Assembly: GCA_015232465.1 (NCBI GenBank)
Contig: JADFZO010000007.1
Span: forward strand, 1-64,000
Direction: 5' to 3'
DNA length: 64,000 bases
Source of the DNA: Desulfamplus sp.
GTDB taxonomy: Bacteria; Desulfobacterota; Desulfobacteria; Desulfobacterales; Desulfobacteraceae
Shown here: one piece after another, positions 10,752 to 20,581 of the stretch
Numbering within the stretch: the first letter of the stretch is position 1
Layout of the letters: each line of letters begins with the position of its first letter
Program-made: the position numbers and the translations under genes
Notes under the pieces: generated by a model
Database searches by the model: none
Told to the model about the DNA's origin: nothing
What the model saw: only the letters and a program-made list of their open reading frames with translations

Positions 10752-11183
10752 ATGTCAGATAAATATGAACCGATTATAGTCGGTTTTCTCTGTAACTGGT
10801 GTGCTTACGCTGGCGGGGATTTGGCTGGTGTTTCACGCCTTCAATATCCTCCAAATATGAGGGTTATAAGAGTTATGTGTACTGGAATGGTTCACCCTGA
10901 ACTTGTTGTCAATGCTCTTCAAAAGGGTGCTGACGGCGTAATTATCATGGGTTGACATATTGGAGAATGTCATTACCTGGACGGTAATAATAAGGCACTT
11001 TTTAGAGCAGATGCAGTGAACATAGCTTTAGAAAATCTTGCTATAGATAAAGAGCGTTTTGCCATTGAGTGGGTCTCCTCTGCCGAAGCTCCCCGATTTG
11101 CAGAGCTTGTAATCAAGTTTACAGATCAGATTAGAGCATTAGGGGCAAATCCTTTAAGGGAGTTACGAGCAAAATCTGCGTAA
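10752..11183 (+). CDS. mvhD: MvhD/VhuD-like delta subunit, selenoprotein (UGA 10953-10955 read as Sec)
   Basis: GFLCNWCAYAGGDLAGVSRLQYPPNMRVIRVMCTGMV...GADGVIIMG-U-HIGECHYLDGNNKA...; in frame to TAA 11181-11183. Confidence 0.92.
10972..10988 (+). promoter_or_regulatory. SECIS-like hairpin of mvhD
   Basis: ATTACC-TGGAC-GGTAAT, 6-bp stem, GG in loop about 24 nt after UGA. Confidence 0.7.
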
Positions 11184-11220
11184 AGTTACTTAAAATGGTA
11201 TGTCAAAAAGGAGAATATAT

Positions 11221-12639
11221 ATGGCTGACGAAATAATCGAACTTGGCAGAAAACATAAAGCCAAAAGCGATAGTAAAGTAGAAGAAAAAGAAAAAGGTAT
11301 ATTTAATACTCTTTTGAGTAAATTTAACAAACACCAGCAGCCTGAAGAACCCCAAAAAGCTCAAAAAACGCCTAAGAAAAGTATCTTTAAAGATAAGGTG
11401 ATGGAGCTTTTGCCACAAGGGGGAAATCTAAATGCCTGCCTAAGCTGTGGGGCGTGCTCTTCTGGCTGCCCTGCCTCTGGATTGGCTGATATGGATCCAC
11501 GAAAATTTTTGCGAATGGCAGCACTTGGCTTAGATGATGAGATTTTAAAAACAGAGTGGGCATGGATGTGCACAATGTGTCAAAGGTGTATCTATGTCTG
11601 TCCAATGAAGATCGATATACCACAACTTATTTTTCAAGTCCGTAAAAGCTGGCCCAGAGAGGATAGACCCAAAGGAATTAGAGGCTCATGTGATATGGCT
11701 CTCAAACATGAGACATGCAGTGCAATGGGAATCTCTGAAGAGGATTGGCGATTTGTAGTTCAAGATATAGCTGCTGAAGTAAGAGAGACGCAACCCGGAT
11801 TTGAGGATTTGGTTGCCCCTCTTGATAAAAAAGGTGCTCACTTTTTCCTAAATCAGAACTCAAGAGAGCCAGCAACCGAGCCTGACGAGATGGTGCCTCT
11901 TTGGAAGATTTTGCATACAGTTGGAGCAGATTGGACTTATGCCACAAAAGGTTGGGCTGCTGAAAACTACTGTATGTTTCTTGCTGATGATGAGTGTTGG
12001 GAGAAGGTTGTTCGCATCAAAGCAAAAGCTGTTGATGATCTGCAGTGCAAGGTGTGGCTAAACACTGAGTGAGGGCACGAACTTTTCGCGGTCCGGTCTG
12101 GACTCAAAAAATTCAACATTCCTCACAATTTTGAGATTAAAAGCATTATCCAATATTATGCTCAATGGATTAGAGAGGGGAAACTGCCTGTAAACTCTGA
12201 ATGGAATAAAAACCTTAAGGTCAAATTTACAGTTCAAGACCCATGCCAGCTTATACGTAAGACATTTGGGGATCCTGTTGCTGAAGATTTACGATTTGTT
12301 GTCAAATATGTTGTTGGCGAAGAGAATTTTATTGATATGTATCCAAATATGTCAAATAACTACTGTTGCGGTGGTGGAGGTGGCTTTTTGCAATCAGGGC
12401 TTCCAGAGGCAAGACGAGGATACGGTAAGGTCAAATTGGATCAAATAATGGCAACAGGTGCAACATATTGCATCACACCTTGTCATAACTGCCACTCTCA
12501 AATACATGATTTGAACGAGCATTATGAAGGTGGCTTTCATACTCTCCATCTCTGGACACTAATCTGCCTATCACTTGGCATACTTGGGGAAAATGAGCGT
12601 GTCTATCTTGGAGAGGATTTGGCTGAAATTGGACTTTAA
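11221..12639 (+). CDS. HdrC-HdrB fusion (HdrD-like, CCG domain), selenoprotein (UGA 12070-12072 read as Sec)
   Basis: CLSCGACSSGCPASG, CTMCQRCIYVCPMKID, then VWLNTE-U-GHELFAVRSG and YCCGGGGGF...CITPCHNCHSQ; same frame as ORF 12337-12639; AAGGAG upstream of ATG 11221. Confidence 0.88.
12091..12103 (+). promoter_or_regulatory. SECIS-like hairpin of HdrD-like gene
   Basis: GTCC-GGTCT-GGAC, loop GGUCU resembles the E. coli fdhF SECIS loop; about 23 nt after UGA. Confidence 0.65.
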
Positions 12640-12675
12640 CCTTTTAATTGCAAAGGCTTGATAACGATTATCAAC

Positions 12676-12707
12676 AACCACTACACTTAAAAAGTAGTGG
12701 TTTTTTT
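12676..12707 (+). terminator. Intra-cluster terminator/attenuator upstream of frhB-like gene
   Basis: AACCACTAC...GTAGTGGTT followed by T-run, directly before GGAGGA SD. Confidence 0.8.
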
Positions 12708-12718
12708 GGAGGATTTTT

Positions 12719-13837
12719 ATGAATAAAACTTTTTTTAATCTGATTCAAGAGGTTCAAAAGCCGGGGTTCTGCCACCATTGCGGCGGATGCGTTGCATTTT
12801 GTACTGCTATCAACTATGGAGCATTGACGCTCAATGAACAGGGAAAACCTATATATAAAGATATGGAAAAATGTATTGAGTGTGGTCTTTGCTACTCAAT
12901 CTGCCCCGAAATAAGTGAATTAGATGAAGAGATCAAACGCAAAACAGCTTGGAGCATTCCAATTGGACGTGTTATTGAGATGACAATTGCACGAGCCAAA
13001 AATCCCGATATTTTAGAGAACGCAACAGATGGCGGTGTGGTTACAGCTCTGCTTACCCACCTATTGTCAATTGGACGGATTGATGCTGCAATAGTTAGCA
13101 GATCAACAGGATTTTTTAATCGTGAACCATTTTTGGCAAGAACTGAGGAGCAGATTATAGAGTCAGCTGGCTTTCATTTTGACACATCTCATGGAATGAA
13201 GGTTTATAGCGATGAGTATTCAACATTCTCATCTTCAGTCCAGGAGCTTGCACCAATGGTTAGAAAAGGGGCAAGACGCATTGCATTTGTTGGCACACCT
13301 TGTCAGATAAATGCTATTAGAAAGATGGAGGCTCTTGGTGTTGTCCCCTCTGATAGTATTTTGTACCATTTTGGACTATTTTGTACTGGCAACTTCTCAT
13401 TTGGAGAGGCTGAGAGGAAAAAATTGGAAGAGATTGGAAAGTTCAAATGGGAAGGGGTCAGAAAGGTCAATGTAAAAGAGGATTTATTGATAACGCTTAA
13501 TAGTGGTGAAGTAAAAAAGATAAGTTTGGATAAACTCGATTTTATGAAGCGTTATGCCTGCCGCTACTGCTATGATTACTCTGCTGAATATGCAGATATA
13601 TCTTTTGGAGGGATTGGTTCAGAAGATGGCTGGACAACGGTTCTTATCCGTTCAGCTATTGGTAGGGCTGTTTTTGCAGACTCAAGAGAAGACGATGTTG
13701 AAGAGTACACACATCTTGATAATCCGAAATTTGTATCTGAGGCAATGGATATAGTCAGGAAGTGGTCATCTAAAAAGAAGAAGGCCGCAAGGGAAAATAT
13801 GAGAAATTTCGAAAAACCTGTGAACATTAAAGAATAG
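12719..13837 (+). CDS. Coenzyme F420 hydrogenase beta subunit-like (FrhB/FdhB family) flavo-iron-sulfur protein
   Basis: CHHCGGCVAFC and CIECGLCYSICPE; FrhB-like FVGTPCQINAIRKM. Confidence 0.88.
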   Translation: MNKTFFNLIQEVQKPGFCHHCGGCVAFCTAINYGALTLNEQGKPIYKDMEKCIECGLCYSICPEISELDEEIKRKTAWSIPIGRVIEMTIARAKNPDILENATDGGVVTALLTHLLSIGRIDAAIVSRSTGFFNREPFLARTEEQIIESAGFHFDTSHGMKVYSDEYSTFSSSVQELAPMVRKGARRIAFVGTPCQINAIRKMEALGVVPSDSILYHFGLFCTGNFSFGEAERKKLEEIGKFKWEGVRKVNVKEDLLITLNSGEVKKISLDKLDFMKRYACRYCYDYSAEYADISFGGIGSEDGWTTVLIRSAIGRAVFADSREDDVEEYTHLDNPKFVSEAMDIVRKWSSKKKKAARENMRNFEKPVNIKE

Positions 13838-13849
13838 GAGATACTTTAA

Positions 13850-14773
13850 ATGACAGCAAAAGTAGCAGAAGAGTGGTTGAACGCCTGTTCAGGTTGTGAG
13901 ATTTCTCTTGTGGATATGGGGGAGAGGCTTTTAGATGTTCTTCAGCTTGTTGAATTTGTCCATATTCCAGTGCTGATGGATCACAAATATTATGGTCAGC
14001 TTGGCGATAAAAAGCATATCCATATTCCAGAGGCTGATGTTGGCATAATATCTGGCGGAATCAGAAATAAGGAGCATCTTGAGATTGCTGAGGAGATGAG
14101 AAAACAATGCAAGCTCATAATTGCACTTGGAACTTGTGCAACTCATGGCGGAATACCAGCACTTGCAAACTCATACACAAACAATCAGGTGCTTGATCGT
14201 TACTACTCAACAGAGACAACAGATAAACCAGATACATATCCAAGTGAAGGGTTGCCAGAACTTTTAGATTGCACCTATGCTTTAGATGAAAAGATAAAAG
14301 TTGATGTCTATCTGCCGGGCTGTCCGCCCCATTCAGATCAGGTCTTTTCAGCTTTAGCAGGGCTTTTGACTGGAAATCCTGCAGTGCTTCCAAACAAGAG
14401 CGTATGTGATACATGCCCAACAGTTCGTAAAGGCAAGGGGGATTTGAAACAACTTCGCCGTTTTCTCCAATCACCTCATTATAATGCCCCTAACGAGCCT
14501 ATTGACAAGATGCACTGCCTTCTTGAGCAGGGATTTCTCTGCATGGGACCTGTTACAAAAGGAGGGTGTGGAGGAGATTCCATACACCCAAGATGTATAT
14601 CTGCCCGTGTCCCTTGTCGTGGCTGTTATGGACCTGTCAAGCACGATGGAAATCAGATGCTTGATATGCTAAATGCTTTGGCATCTAATCAGATTGATAT
14701 AAAATCTCTGCCAGAGACAACATCGCTATCCCGATTTTCAGGGGCGCACCACAATCTAAGACCTAAAAAGTAA
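13850..14773 (+). CDS. mvhG: [NiFe] hydrogenase small subunit (MvhG/VhuG-like)
   Basis: EEWLNACSGCEISLVDMG, ALGTCATHGGIPAL, YLPGCPPHSDQVF. Confidence 0.92.
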   Translation: MTAKVAEEWLNACSGCEISLVDMGERLLDVLQLVEFVHIPVLMDHKYYGQLGDKKHIHIPEADVGIISGGIRNKEHLEIAEEMRKQCKLIIALGTCATHGGIPALANSYTNNQVLDRYYSTETTDKPDTYPSEGLPELLDCTYALDEKIKVDVYLPGCPPHSDQVFSALAGLLTGNPAVLPNKSVCDTCPTVRKGKGDLKQLRRFLQSPHYNAPNEPIDKMHCLLEQGFLCMGPVTKGGCGGDSIHPRCISARVPCRGCYGPVKHDGNQMLDMLNALASNQIDIKSLPETTSLSRFSGAHHNLRPKK

Positions 14774-14785
14774 GCTGGAGGCTAT

Positions 14786-16228
14786 ATGGCTCAAGTTATT
14801 AATATTGCACCAATTACCCGCATTGAAGGACATGCTCAAATTGCCATCAAACTTGATGATGACGGCAATGTTGCAGATTCAAAGGTGCATTTTCAATCTT
14901 TGCGCGGGTTTGAAAAATTTGTAGAGGGAAAGCCAGCAGAGGAGATTCCCCGAATTGTAAACCGAATCTGCGGAATCTGCCCTTGGCATCACCATCTTGC
15001 ATCAAACAAGGCAGTTGATAAATGTTTTGGGGCAACTCCCCCACCTGCTGGACACAAACTGCGAGAGTTGATGCAGACTATTGCACATGCTGAGGATAAA
15101 CTTCTTCACTTCTTTTTCTTAGCATCAGCAGATTTTGTGATTGGTCCTGATAGCGACTACAAGGTCAGAAATGTTATTGGCGTAGCACAGGCAAATCCTG
15201 AGCTTGCTACAAAGGTTGTAAAAACCCGTCAGATGACAAAAATGATCTTGGAAAAGTTTGCTGGAAAGGCTATTCACCCTGTTGCTGGAGTTGTTGGCGG
15301 ATTTGCAAAGCCAATGGTTGAAGAGGATAGAAAAGAGATTTTAGCAAAAATGGAGGAGGTGCTTGAGTTTGCACTCTTTACAATCAATTTTGCTAAAACC
15401 GAAGTTTTTCCAAAATATTTAGATACAGTAAAGACACTTGGCGTAATTACAACTGGATTTCTCGGCACAGTTGATGATCAAGGTGCTTTGAACCTTTACG
15501 ACGGCAAGCTCCGTATGATGAAGCCAGATGGCACATTTACAGACTTTAGTGTTGATAACTATGCTGATTACCTTGGTGAGCATGTTGAACCCTACTCTTA
15601 CGGCAAGATGCCTTATGCAAAATTTTGGAATGAGGGTTTTTCACTTGACTTAGATAAACCCAAAGGGGTCTATCGCTCAAACTGTCTTGCACGTATAAAT
15701 GTGGCAGATAAGATGGCAACCCCGCTTGCTCAAGCTGAACTTGAAGAGTTTAGAAAACTTTTTGGAAGACCAGCTCAGGCAACTTTGCTCTACCACTGGG
15801 CAAGGTTGATTGAAGAGGTTTATGCTTGCGAGCACGCAATTGAGCTATTAAAAGACACTTCAATTACAGACACAAACATAAGGGCAAAGGTTGAGCCTAA
15901 AGCTGGAAGAGGTGTTGGCTGTGTTGAGGCACCACGCGGAACACTTATCCACGACTACTCAACTGACGAAAATGGCTTGATAACCCGTGCAAACATGATT
16001 GTTGGAACAACGCATAACCTTGGTCCTATAAATATGAGCGTTAATCAGGCAGCAAGACTGTTGATTCAAAAGGGAAAAGTTGATGAGGGCATTTTGAATA
16101 AGATTGAGATGTCTGTCAGAGCTTATGACCCCTGAGTCTCCTGTGCAACACACCGTCTGGACGGCGGTAAAAGCAGTGGAATCTCAATTAAGATAGTTGA
16201 TGCTAATGGTCAAGTTCTAAATTTTTAA
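14786..16228 (+). CDS. mvhA: [NiFeSe] hydrogenase large subunit (MvhA/VhuA-like), selenoprotein (UGA 16133-16135 read as Sec)
   Basis: RICGICPWHHH near N-terminus; C-terminus AYDP-U-VSCATHRLDGGKSSGISIKIVDANGQVLNF to TAA 16226-16228. Confidence 0.94.
16152..16163 (+). promoter_or_regulatory. SECIS-like hairpin of mvhA
   Basis: CCGT-CTGG-ACGG, GG in loop about 22 nt after UGA. Confidence 0.6.
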
Positions 16229-16251
16229 TTTAAGTTAAAAGTCAAATAATT

Positions 16252-16274
16252 GGGGCGTAGCACTCTTACGCCCC
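16252..16274. terminator. Hairpin between convergent mvhA and glgP
   Basis: GGGGCGTA-GCACTCT-TACGCCCC; no T-run. Confidence 0.4.
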
Positions 16275-16298
16275 TACCCCATTACACACTTTTAAGAT

Positions 16299-18770
16299 TT
16301 AGACTAAACTTGAGGCTTTTATATCCCAAATATCTTTTGCATATTCTCTAATAGTTCTATCGCTTGAAAATTTGCCACTTCTTGCAATATTTATAAGCGA
16401 TTTTTGAATCCACACCTTTTTATCAAGATAATCTTTAGATAATCTCTTTTGGGTCTCAACGTATGAGCCAAAATCAGCAAGATGGCAGTAAAAATCCCCC
16501 CCATTAACCAATGAGTTGTAAATTGGCTTAAATATCTCTGGCTCATTTTTGCAAAAAATATCTGAATCAAATGATGAGACAACCCGTTTAAGATTAGGAT
16601 TGCTCTCAAGCCTCTCTTTAGAGTTAAACGAATCTCTCACACTTTGAATCTCTTGAACTTTATGCCCAAAGATATAAATATTATCCTCTCCAACCTCCTG
16701 AGCAATCTCAATATTTGCTCCATCAAGAGTGCCAATAGTTAAAGCCCCATTCATAGCAAACTTCATGTTACCAGTTCCAGAAGCCTCTGTTCCAGCAGTT
16801 GATATTTGCTCACTAACATCAGCTGCTGGAATTATCCGCTCTGCAAGAGAGACTCTGTAATCTGGTATAAATACCACCTTGATCCACTTATTAGCTATTT
16901 TATCGCTATTTACAACATCTGCAACGCCATGAATCAGCCTAATTATCAGCTTTGCCATAAAATAGCCAGGTGCAGCTTTACCAGCAAATATAAATATTCT
17001 TGGGCATGATGGCATTACTCCATCATCGCGTATCACAAAAAAGGTGTTGATAATGTTCATCACATTTAGAAGTTGACGTTTATACTCATGGATTCTTTTG
17101 GCTTGAATATCAAATATAGAGTCTGGATCAACATCAATTCCAATATTTAAGCCCCTTTTGATTAAATCTGCAAGCTCTGCCTTATTGGATCGCTTTACAT
17201 CTTTAATTGACTCAAGAAACGCTCCATCATCATAAAACTTTTCAAGCTCTTTTAACTCTTCTAAATCAGTTATCCAGCCATCTCCTATTGCACTCAATAT
17301 AACTTTTGATAGCCTCTGATTTGCCCTTAAAATCCAACGTCTTGGAGTTACGCCATTTGTCTTGTTATTGAATTTATATGACCAAAGATCGTAAAAATCT
17401 GGCACAAGATTTTGCTTTACAAGCTCAGAGTGGATAGCTGCAACACCATTGACAGAGTGGCTACCCACAATTGCAAGGTGTGCCATTCTTATATTTTCAC
17501 CGCCATCAAAAGGCTCAACAATAGATAATCTTGAAGCCTTTTGACGATCTCCTGGGTATCTATTTTCAACCAGTTGCAAAAAACGGCGATTGATCTCATA
17601 TATAATTTGAAGATGGCGTGGAATTACCTTTCTAAGAATTGATACAGACCACCGCTCTAATGCCTCTGGCATAAGGGTATGGTTTGTGTAGCCAAGGGTA
17701 TTTGTCGTGATACTCCACGCATCGTCCCACTCAAGCGAATGCAGATCGATCAAAGATCGCATAAGCTCTGCAACAGTTAAAGCTGGGTGAGTATCATTTA
17801 GCTGAATAGCCACCTTTTCGTGGAATTTTTCAAAACTTTTGTGCTCTTTAAGATAGATCGAGATAATATCGTTGATTGCACATGCAACAAGAAAATACTC
17901 CTGAATCAGCCTAAGCTCCTTGCCAGTCTCTTTTAAATCTGATGGATATAAAATTTTGGATATGTTCTCAAATTTAATCTTATCTTCAACAGCCTTAAAA
18001 TAGTCCCCTTCATTAAAAATCTGTATGTCAAAATCTTCAGATGCCCATGCAGAAAAGAGCCGTAGCCGATTTACAGTTTTTGAGCCATATCCAACAATTG
18101 CAATATCATGTGGTCGCCCAACAATGAGTTTCCAATCAACCCACATGGGGTTATAATCGCCTCTCATATCTTGGCTATCTTCAATCCTGCCAAATACAGG
18201 CACCATGCACTTTTCACCAAACATCCTCATAAGCCAAGGAGATGTTTTGTTAAACCAAAAATCAGGTCGCTCACGCTGATACCCCCCCACAATTGTCTGG
18301 CGAAACAGCCCATAATCGTAATTAATTCCATATCCAAAACCTGGCATGTTAAGTGTAGCAAGCGAGTCTAAAAAGCAGGCTGCAAGCCGTCCAAGTCCGC
18401 CATTACCTAAAGCTGGGTCAGGCTCAAACTCTATTAGATCATCAAAGCTAATCCCAATTGAAAGCTCCCTATTTAACGAGTTTACAATCTCTTTGCACTC
18501 ATCATAAATCCCAAGATTTATAAGGTTATTTGCCAAAAGGGGACCTGTTAAAAACTCCATTGAGATGTAGTGCATTCGCTTTACATCACTATTTTTATAT
18601 CTTTTTTCAGTCTCAATTTTAATGTCAATAATATAGCGTCTTACAACAACGCAGAGAGCATTAAAAATATCGACTCTGCCAGCCTCTTCAATGGGTCTGC
18701 CGAATCCATATTTAACAATTGAGCACAATGACTCTTTAAAATCTGTAAGATCAATTTTTGATTTGGACAT
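16299..18770 (-). CDS. glgP: Glycogen/maltodextrin phosphorylase
   Basis: ALGNGGLGRLAACFLDSLATL, FDIQAKRIHEYKRQLLN, EASGTGNMKFAMNGALTIGTLDGANIE (PLP site). Confidence 0.97.
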   Translation of the reverse strand: MSKSKIDLTDFKESLCSIVKYGFGRPIEEAGRVDIFNALCVVVRRYIIDIKIETEKRYKNSDVKRMHYISMEFLTGPLLANNLINLGIYDECKEIVNSLNRELSIGISFDDLIEFEPDPALGNGGLGRLAACFLDSLATLNMPGFGYGINYDYGLFRQTIVGGYQRERPDFWFNKTSPWLMRMFGEKCMVPVFGRIEDSQDMRGDYNPMWVDWKLIVGRPHDIAIVGYGSKTVNRLRLFSAWASEDFDIQIFNEGDYFKAVEDKIKFENISKILYPSDLKETGKELRLIQEYFLVACAINDIISIYLKEHKSFEKFHEKVAIQLNDTHPALTVAELMRSLIDLHSLEWDDAWSITTNTLGYTNHTLMPEALERWSVSILRKVIPRHLQIIYEINRRFLQLVENRYPGDRQKASRLSIVEPFDGGENIRMAHLAIVGSHSVNGVAAIHSELVKQNLVPDFYDLWSYKFNNKTNGVTPRRWILRANQRLSKVILSAIGDGWITDLEELKELEKFYDDGAFLESIKDVKRSNKAELADLIKRGLNIGIDVDPDSIFDIQAKRIHEYKRQLLNVMNIINTFFVIRDDGVMPSCPRIFIFAGKAAPGYFMAKLIIRLIHGVADVVNSDKIANKWIKVVFIPDYRVSLAERIIPAADVSEQISTAGTEASGTGNMKFAMNGALTIGTLDGANIEIAQEVGEDNIYIFGHKVQEIQSVRDSFNSKERLESNPNLKRVVSSFDSDIFCKNEPEIFKPIYNSLVNGGDFYCHLADFGSYVETQKRLSKDYLDKKVWIQKSLINIARSGKFSSDRTIREYAKDIWDIKASSLV

Positions 18771-20538
18771 AATCAGCTCTTCTGCTCTTGTTTGACTTGT
18801 AAAGAGATGGTATTGCAATACCTTCTCTGTTTAGCCCCTCAACTCTTATCCACCTGTTTTTTTTATCTAAAGTATCGCCCCCCACTGTTACAACACCTCC
18901 ACCTTTTCTGGTGATTCCCACAAAAAAACCTTGAGGTTGATACTCATACATTGTCTCTGCTTTAGCAGAAGATGTGTTGCCATAATCATAAGTTCGCATA
19001 AACTCATCTTGAAGCTCACAGGTGTAACAGCTCATGCTTTTAGGTGCTTGAATGTTCCAAAAGACATTACGAACTCCTGAGTGGGGCATCACGCTTGTAT
19101 CTCCACCAGGACAGATATAAAATCCTTGCATGTTATCAAATAGGTTTTCATAGGGGAAAAGCCCATGAAAATCAATCACAGCATCTGTGGCATTGTTATC
19201 ATCTCTGCCATCATAAAAGGTTTTACAATCAGTTATCACGTTTCCAGATGCAAAGTTCTTCAAACTTACAGGGTGAACCAACCTTGCAAAAAAATCGGCT
19301 CGCTCAATTAAGATTCCATGACTTTGGGCAATAGTAACTCCAGCGTGCCCATCAAGCCCTTTAAATGCTAAATTTTTAGCTGTGATATATCCACTTTTAC
19401 TAAATATAACCCCTTGAGTTAAGTTGTTAAATGTGATGTTTTGTATCCAGCTATCAGAGGCAGAGCTTACCCAAATTCCGCCCCACAGATAATCTTGCTC
19501 CTTTGCTGTTCTTACAATTTTGCCATCATCTCCTAAAAAAGGCTTGTGGTGGCGATACCCCCCTTTCCAACTGCTATCTATATTTAAATTCTCAATTCCA
19601 ACCCCTTTTACGCCGTTAAACGATAAAATTCGTGGAGCATAACGGATAAAGTGGTCAAAACGGGCAGGCTCTGCAAGGATTATCCTATTGTTATCAACAA
19701 CTTTCTCAATTTTAACTATCCATGATATTGTTTTAGAGACCTTTCCAAACGTGTCTGTTTGAGCTTTGATAAGTTTTAGCGGGTAGGTCAACTGAGCTGC
19801 AATATCAACCTTATCAGGAGAGGGTTTCTTAGGATCAATCAAGGGGTCGTCAAACTCAATTATTACTGTATCCCCTGACAAAAGATTTGATGTATCCAAA
19901 ACTTCAACCTCTTTAGAGCCACGCATTACACTTTTTGTGTACCGAGTCAACTCTTTTGTCGCCTCAGAGCCTAAAATTGCAATAACTGTCCAGTGGCGAC
20001 CCTCATCTTCTGCTGGCACAGTTCCAAGTCTGTAAATTCGATCTGCCTTGCCTGGTGAGCCTAAATGTAGGGTGCTCTTTAAGATTTTACTACCATTTAA
20101 ACCATTTTCAACCTCTCCTCTCACAACAATATTGTTATGCCGAATCTGAAGAAATCCATGGTCAGGGGTTTTGTGAATCTCATAACGCCCTTTTGGCAAA
20201 AATACTATTCCACCGCCAGCCTCTCCAGCAGCATCAATTGCAGATTGTATCGCGGCTGTGTCGTCAGTTTGATCATCAGGAGTTGCTCCAAATTTTGAGT
20301 CTGTTACATCAAAAATAGGAATTTTATTTTGACTATTTTCAATATCAGGAATCTCTTTTAACCCCATCTTAAACCCAGCACGGGAAAAATCTGGCAGATT
20401 ATCTTTTGTTGGACCATATTTTAAGAACTCTAACCACACCTTTGGAATCCACTCTGATTTAGCCTCTAAAAAAGAGGTGCAAAGAGTAAGACTTAAAACA
20501 GCAATCACAATTGCAGCCAATTTGGATAAAATTTTCAA
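18751..20538 (-). CDS. Secreted right-handed beta-helix protein (pectate lyase 3/GH28-like)
   Basis: Signal peptide; DVTDSKFGATPDDQTDDTAAIQSAIDAAGEAGGGIVFLPKGRYEI. Confidence 0.75.
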   Translation of the reverse strand: MKILSKLAAIVIAVLSLTLCTSFLEAKSEWIPKVWLEFLKYGPTKDNLPDFSRAGFKMGLKEIPDIENSQNKIPIFDVTDSKFGATPDDQTDDTAAIQSAIDAAGEAGGGIVFLPKGRYEIHKTPDHGFLQIRHNNIVVRGEVENGLNGSKILKSTLHLGSPGKADRIYRLGTVPAEDEGRHWTVIAILGSEATKELTRYTKSVMRGSKEVEVLDTSNLLSGDTVIIEFDDPLIDPKKPSPDKVDIAAQLTYPLKLIKAQTDTFGKVSKTISWIVKIEKVVDNNRIILAEPARFDHFIRYAPRILSFNGVKGVGIENLNIDSSWKGGYRHHKPFLGDDGKIVRTAKEQDYLWGGIWVSSASDSWIQNITFNNLTQGVIFSKSGYITAKNLAFKGLDGHAGVTIAQSHGILIERADFFARLVHPVSLKNFASGNVITDCKTFYDGRDDNNATDAVIDFHGLFPYENLFDNMQGFYICPGGDTSVMPHSGVRNVFWNIQAPKSMSCYTCELQDEFMRTYDYGNTSSAKAETMYEYQPQGFFVGITRKGGGVVTVGGDTLDKKNRWIRVEGLNREGIAIPSLYKSNKSRRADYVQIKN

Positions 20539-20581
20539 CTAACCACCTCTTCTTCAATCTTAAAAAGATCAATTGTTTAGT

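Noticed and set aside
12337-12639. ORF 12337-12639 as an independent CCG-domain gene
   Set aside because: It is the 3' part of the Sec-containing HdrD-like gene in the same frame
7835-16135. In-frame TGAs as pseudogenes, sequencing errors or TGA-as-Trp genetic code
   Set aside because: All four sit at conserved Cys positions and resume in frame with conserved sequence and SECIS-like hairpins, while other genes here (e.g. recC, the CDP-alcohol transferase gene) end normally at TGA
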